From: Sipunculus nudus
Taxonomy: Eukaryota; Annelida; Sipuncula; Golfingiida; Sipunculidae
Assembly (NCBI GenBank): GCA_026874595.1
Contig: CM049320.1
Coordinates: 3,661,464-3,725,463 of the forward strand
Length of the DNA stretch: 64,000 nucleotides
Direction: 5' to 3'
A program made the position numbers and the translations under genes. Shown in pieces: positions 61,637-64,000 of this stretch; position 1 is the first letter of the stretch; every line of letters begins with the position of its first letter. The notes beneath the pieces are model-generated. The model was not told where the DNA came from. It saw only the letters and a program-made list of their open reading frames with translations, and ran no database searches.

Positions 61637-64000
61637 GTGTCGCCCTCTAGCGGACGAAAGGTACGTTGCGATTTCATACCTTTTCGATTCGCACAAGCCA
61701 ACATTGTATCTGAAAACAAGACAAATCGACGAAAAAGAAGGAAGTCTGTAAATGCAGGACGACCGAATAAAAAGCGCGCGTTCTTTGATTCCAGATTATT
61801 TCCCAGTTTTAGAAATGTGCATCTAACGGATGCCTTTGTCAGTTGATACATAGAAACACTGTCCAATCAGAAAAGAATGACCTCTGCAAAATAATTCAAT
61901 TCCACGGCCAACCTAGATGCATGAGATACAATACAACACGGCAATGTACAGGGAGAGATTTCAAGGCTGAAAGAAAACAGAAGAGTCTATTTGTTTTTCT
62001 GCGGCTTATATGTACTTTCTGCTATTGAGGGGAAGGGATCGCTGATTTTGAAATGTTTATTACCCTGCCGATGCAGGGCTTCAGAAATTAATCATAGACT
62101 CATTGTTGTGTTCCTCTCCACGGAAATCTTTAGTAAAAGGCGAAAGATTTGTACGTGACTGAAGAGAAACCAGAGTGCACGCTAACCGAAACCACACCGA
62201 CCCTTTGGAAGGTATTTTTCTTTTTTGTGGTATGCACAAGTTTCCTTCTCGTAAGATCAGACGCTTTCAATGCAGAACAGTAACATTGGCATATGCTTTG
62301 GTAGCTTTTCACGTATTTTCTGTAATTTAACAAATATTTTTACACAACTCGCGTAGCTACTACGCCATATACCATAACACGTTTTCAGTCCATGCAGTCA
62401 AAGGAAAGTAAAGTGTATAGTCATTTTTTTGCATCTCGTAGCCTGTTGTGTACCAGTTGATACATTTACTTGACAGAAACTATTGTGGTTAGGTTTCCTG
62501 CAATGTGGAGCCTGTCTAGACAAGTTTCGATCCTGTTAAGGCCACAAGAAGCCTTTTATCGTTCCCGTGTCGCCCTCCGGCAGACAAAAGGTACATTACG
62601 ATTTGACAACTTGTAATTTAACAAATATTTTTTCACAACTCGCGTAGCTACTACGCCATATTCTATAACACGTTTCGGTTACACTAAAACAAATCAAAGC
62701 AGTCAAAGGAAAGTAAAGTGTATAGTCATTTTTTGCATCTCGTAGCCTGTTGTGTACCAGTTGATTACATTTATTTGACAGAAACTATTGTGGTTAGGTT
62801 TCCTGCAATGTGGAGCCTGTCTAGACAAGTTTCGATCCTGTTAAGGCTACAAGAAGCCTTATATCGTTCCCGTGTCGCCCTCTAGCGGACGAAAGGTACG
62901 TTGCGATTTCATACCTTTTCGATTCGCACAAGCCAACATTGTATCTGAAAACAAGACAAATCGACGAAAAAGAAGGAAGTCTGTAAATGCAGGACGACCG
63001 AATAAAAAGCGCGCGTTCTTTGATTCCAGATTATTTCCCAGTTTTAGAAATGTGCATCTAACGGATGCCTTTGTCAGTTGATACATAGAAACACTGTCCA
63101 ATCAGAAAAGAATGACCTCTGCAAAATAATTCAATTCCACGGCCAACCTAGATGCATGAGACACAATACAACACGGCAATGTACAGGGAGAGATTTCAAG
63201 GCTGAAAGAAAACAGAAGAGTCTATTTGTTTTTCTGCGGCTTATATGTACTTTCTGCTATTAAGGGAAATGGATCGCTGATTTTGGAATGTTTATTACCC
63301 TGCCGATGCAGGGCTTCAGAAATTAATCATAGACTCATTGTAGTGTTCCTCTCCACGGAAATCTTTAGTAAAAGGCGAAAGATTTGTACGTGGCTGAAGA
63401 GAAACCAGAGTGCACGCTAACCGAAACCACACCGACCCCTTGGAAGTCATTTTTCTTTTTTTGTGGTATGCACAAGTTTCCTTCTCGTAAGATCAGACGC
63501 TTTCAATGCAGAACAGCAACATTGGCATACGCTTTGGTAGCTTTTCACGTATTTTCTGTAATTTAACAAATATGTTTTCACAACTCGCGTGGCTTACGCC
63601 ATATTCTTTAAAACGTTTCCGTTACACTGACACAAATCAATGCAGTCAAAGGAAAGTAAAGGTGTATAGTCATTTTTTTCATCTTGTAGCCTGATATGTA
63701 CGAATTGATTAAATGTATTTGACAGAAATTATTGTGTTTAGGTGTCCTCTAATGTGAAGCCTGTCTAGACAAGTTTCGATCCTGTAAAGGCCACAAGAAG
63801 CCTTTTATCGTTCAAGTGTCGCCCTCTAGCGGACGAAAGGTACGTTACGATTTCATACCTTTTCGATTCGCACAAGCCAACATTGTATCTGAAAACAAGA
63901 CAAATCGACGAAAAAGAAGGAAGTCTGTAAATGCAGGACGACCGAATAAAAAGCGCGCGTTCTTTGATTCCAGATTATTTCCCAGTTTTAGAAATGTGCA
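61637..64000 (+). repeat. Higher-order repeat, copy 3 (start only)
   Basis: Landmarks are 61637, 62567 (short), 62872 and 63816, at offset 13,676 from copy 2. The array is cut by the window end inside the unit begun at 63816. Markers such as CTATTAAGGGAAATGG (about 63258) and the missing base in GTTGATACATTTACTTG (about 62456) agree with copies 1 and 2 at the corresponding places. Confidence 0.85.

Larger units (their letters stand above)
6506..64000 (+). repeat. Satellite array, ~943-bp monomer, 78 unit starts
   Basis: The array is continuous, all units are in one orientation, and it runs off the right end. Units are counted from the landmark GTGTCGCCCTC. There are 54 long units of about 943 bp (930-932 when a 13-bp deletion is present upstream of ATGCAGTCAAAGG) and 24 short units of about 305 bp. 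Short units join ACGATTT to TGTAATTTAAC through the linker GACAACT, losing about 638 bp. Each long unit carries the dyads TGTCTAGACA, GCATC-TAACG-GATGC, CCCTGC-CGAT-GCAGGG and GCGTAG-CTA-CTACGC. Frames of 60-129 codons recur in every unit but start at variable codons and shift with one-base indels between units, so they are not genes. I see no CENP-B-box-like sequence. Confidence 0.95.

Noticed and set aside
6913-63829. Families of 60-87-residue open frames repeated through the satellite, for example the 69-codon frame at the landmark on the plus strand
   Set aside because: They occur once per monomer in several overlapping frames on both strands, begin at GTG or TTG codons in mid-repeat, and are broken or shifted by one-base indels in sister units (for example 7858, 22500, 41723). 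This is a shadow of the repeat, not selection on protein.
6506-64000. CRISPR array or prokaryotic repeat system
   Set aside because: Repeat units are about 305-943 bp with no short direct repeats separated by unique spacers, and the setting is clearly eukaryotic.
6506-64000. CENP-B box in the satellite
   Set aside because: Reading the monomer on both strands gave no match to the TTCG...GAA..CGGGA pattern.

Overview
The window is eukaryotic nuclear repeat DNA and holds no intact protein-coding gene. It is AT-rich, with long homopolymer runs, a decayed non-LTR retrotransposon fragment and a long satellite array. I see no operon-like or dense gene organisation. The retroelement type and the repeat style suggest an invertebrate animal. 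The 180-bp repeat at the left edge resembles dispersed repeats I associate with molluscs, but that is a low-confidence impression from memory.

Positions 1-6031 are a mosaic of short repeats rich in perfect hairpins. A ~180-bp tandem pair (2-360) is followed by a composite repeat present twice in the same order (about 430-2790 and 3737-5560, offset about 3.3 kb). The order is: an AT hairpin and AGTGG hairpin module; an array of ~220-bp units carrying two kinds of stem-loop and an AATAAA; then a module opened by a CCAGCTGCAG stem-loop. A GC-rich spacer with its own hairpins, CTTGT low complexity and poly-G runs (2796-3720) separates the two copies. Several hairpin families show paired substitutions that keep the stem while the sequence changes. 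This is the least expected signal in the left arm.

Positions 6032-6505 (minus strand) are the carboxy-terminal end of a non-LTR retrotransposon reverse transcriptase, broken by one in-frame TGA. Its 5' edge abuts the satellite directly at about 6505/6506.

Positions 6506-64000 are one uninterrupted satellite array, all units in the same orientation and running off the right end. I counted 78 monomer starts using one landmark: 54 long (about 943 bp; 930 with a 13-bp deletion) and 24 short (about 305 bp, lacking about 638 internal bases). Long and short units combine into ~1,236-bp dimers, most regularly at 10993-18421. From about 27135 rightward the units form a higher-order repeat: copy 1 at 32104-47960 (15,857 bp, 21 units), copy 2 at 47961-61636 (13,676 bp, 18 units), the start of copy 3 from 61637, and an earlier partial copy at 27135-32103. 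Copies 1 and 2 differ by one dimer and one long monomer, and the exchange junctions can be placed to within about 50-70 bp. Long units carry a 14-bp CTCF-like motif, a CCAATCAG box and several dyads. Short units carry an altered CTCF-like site, and one higher-order position has lost it through a 42-bp deletion. The structure resembles a centromeric or heterochromatic satellite, but the sequence cannot show centromere function. The many 60-130-residue open frames in the array are repeat-borne and are not annotated as genes.
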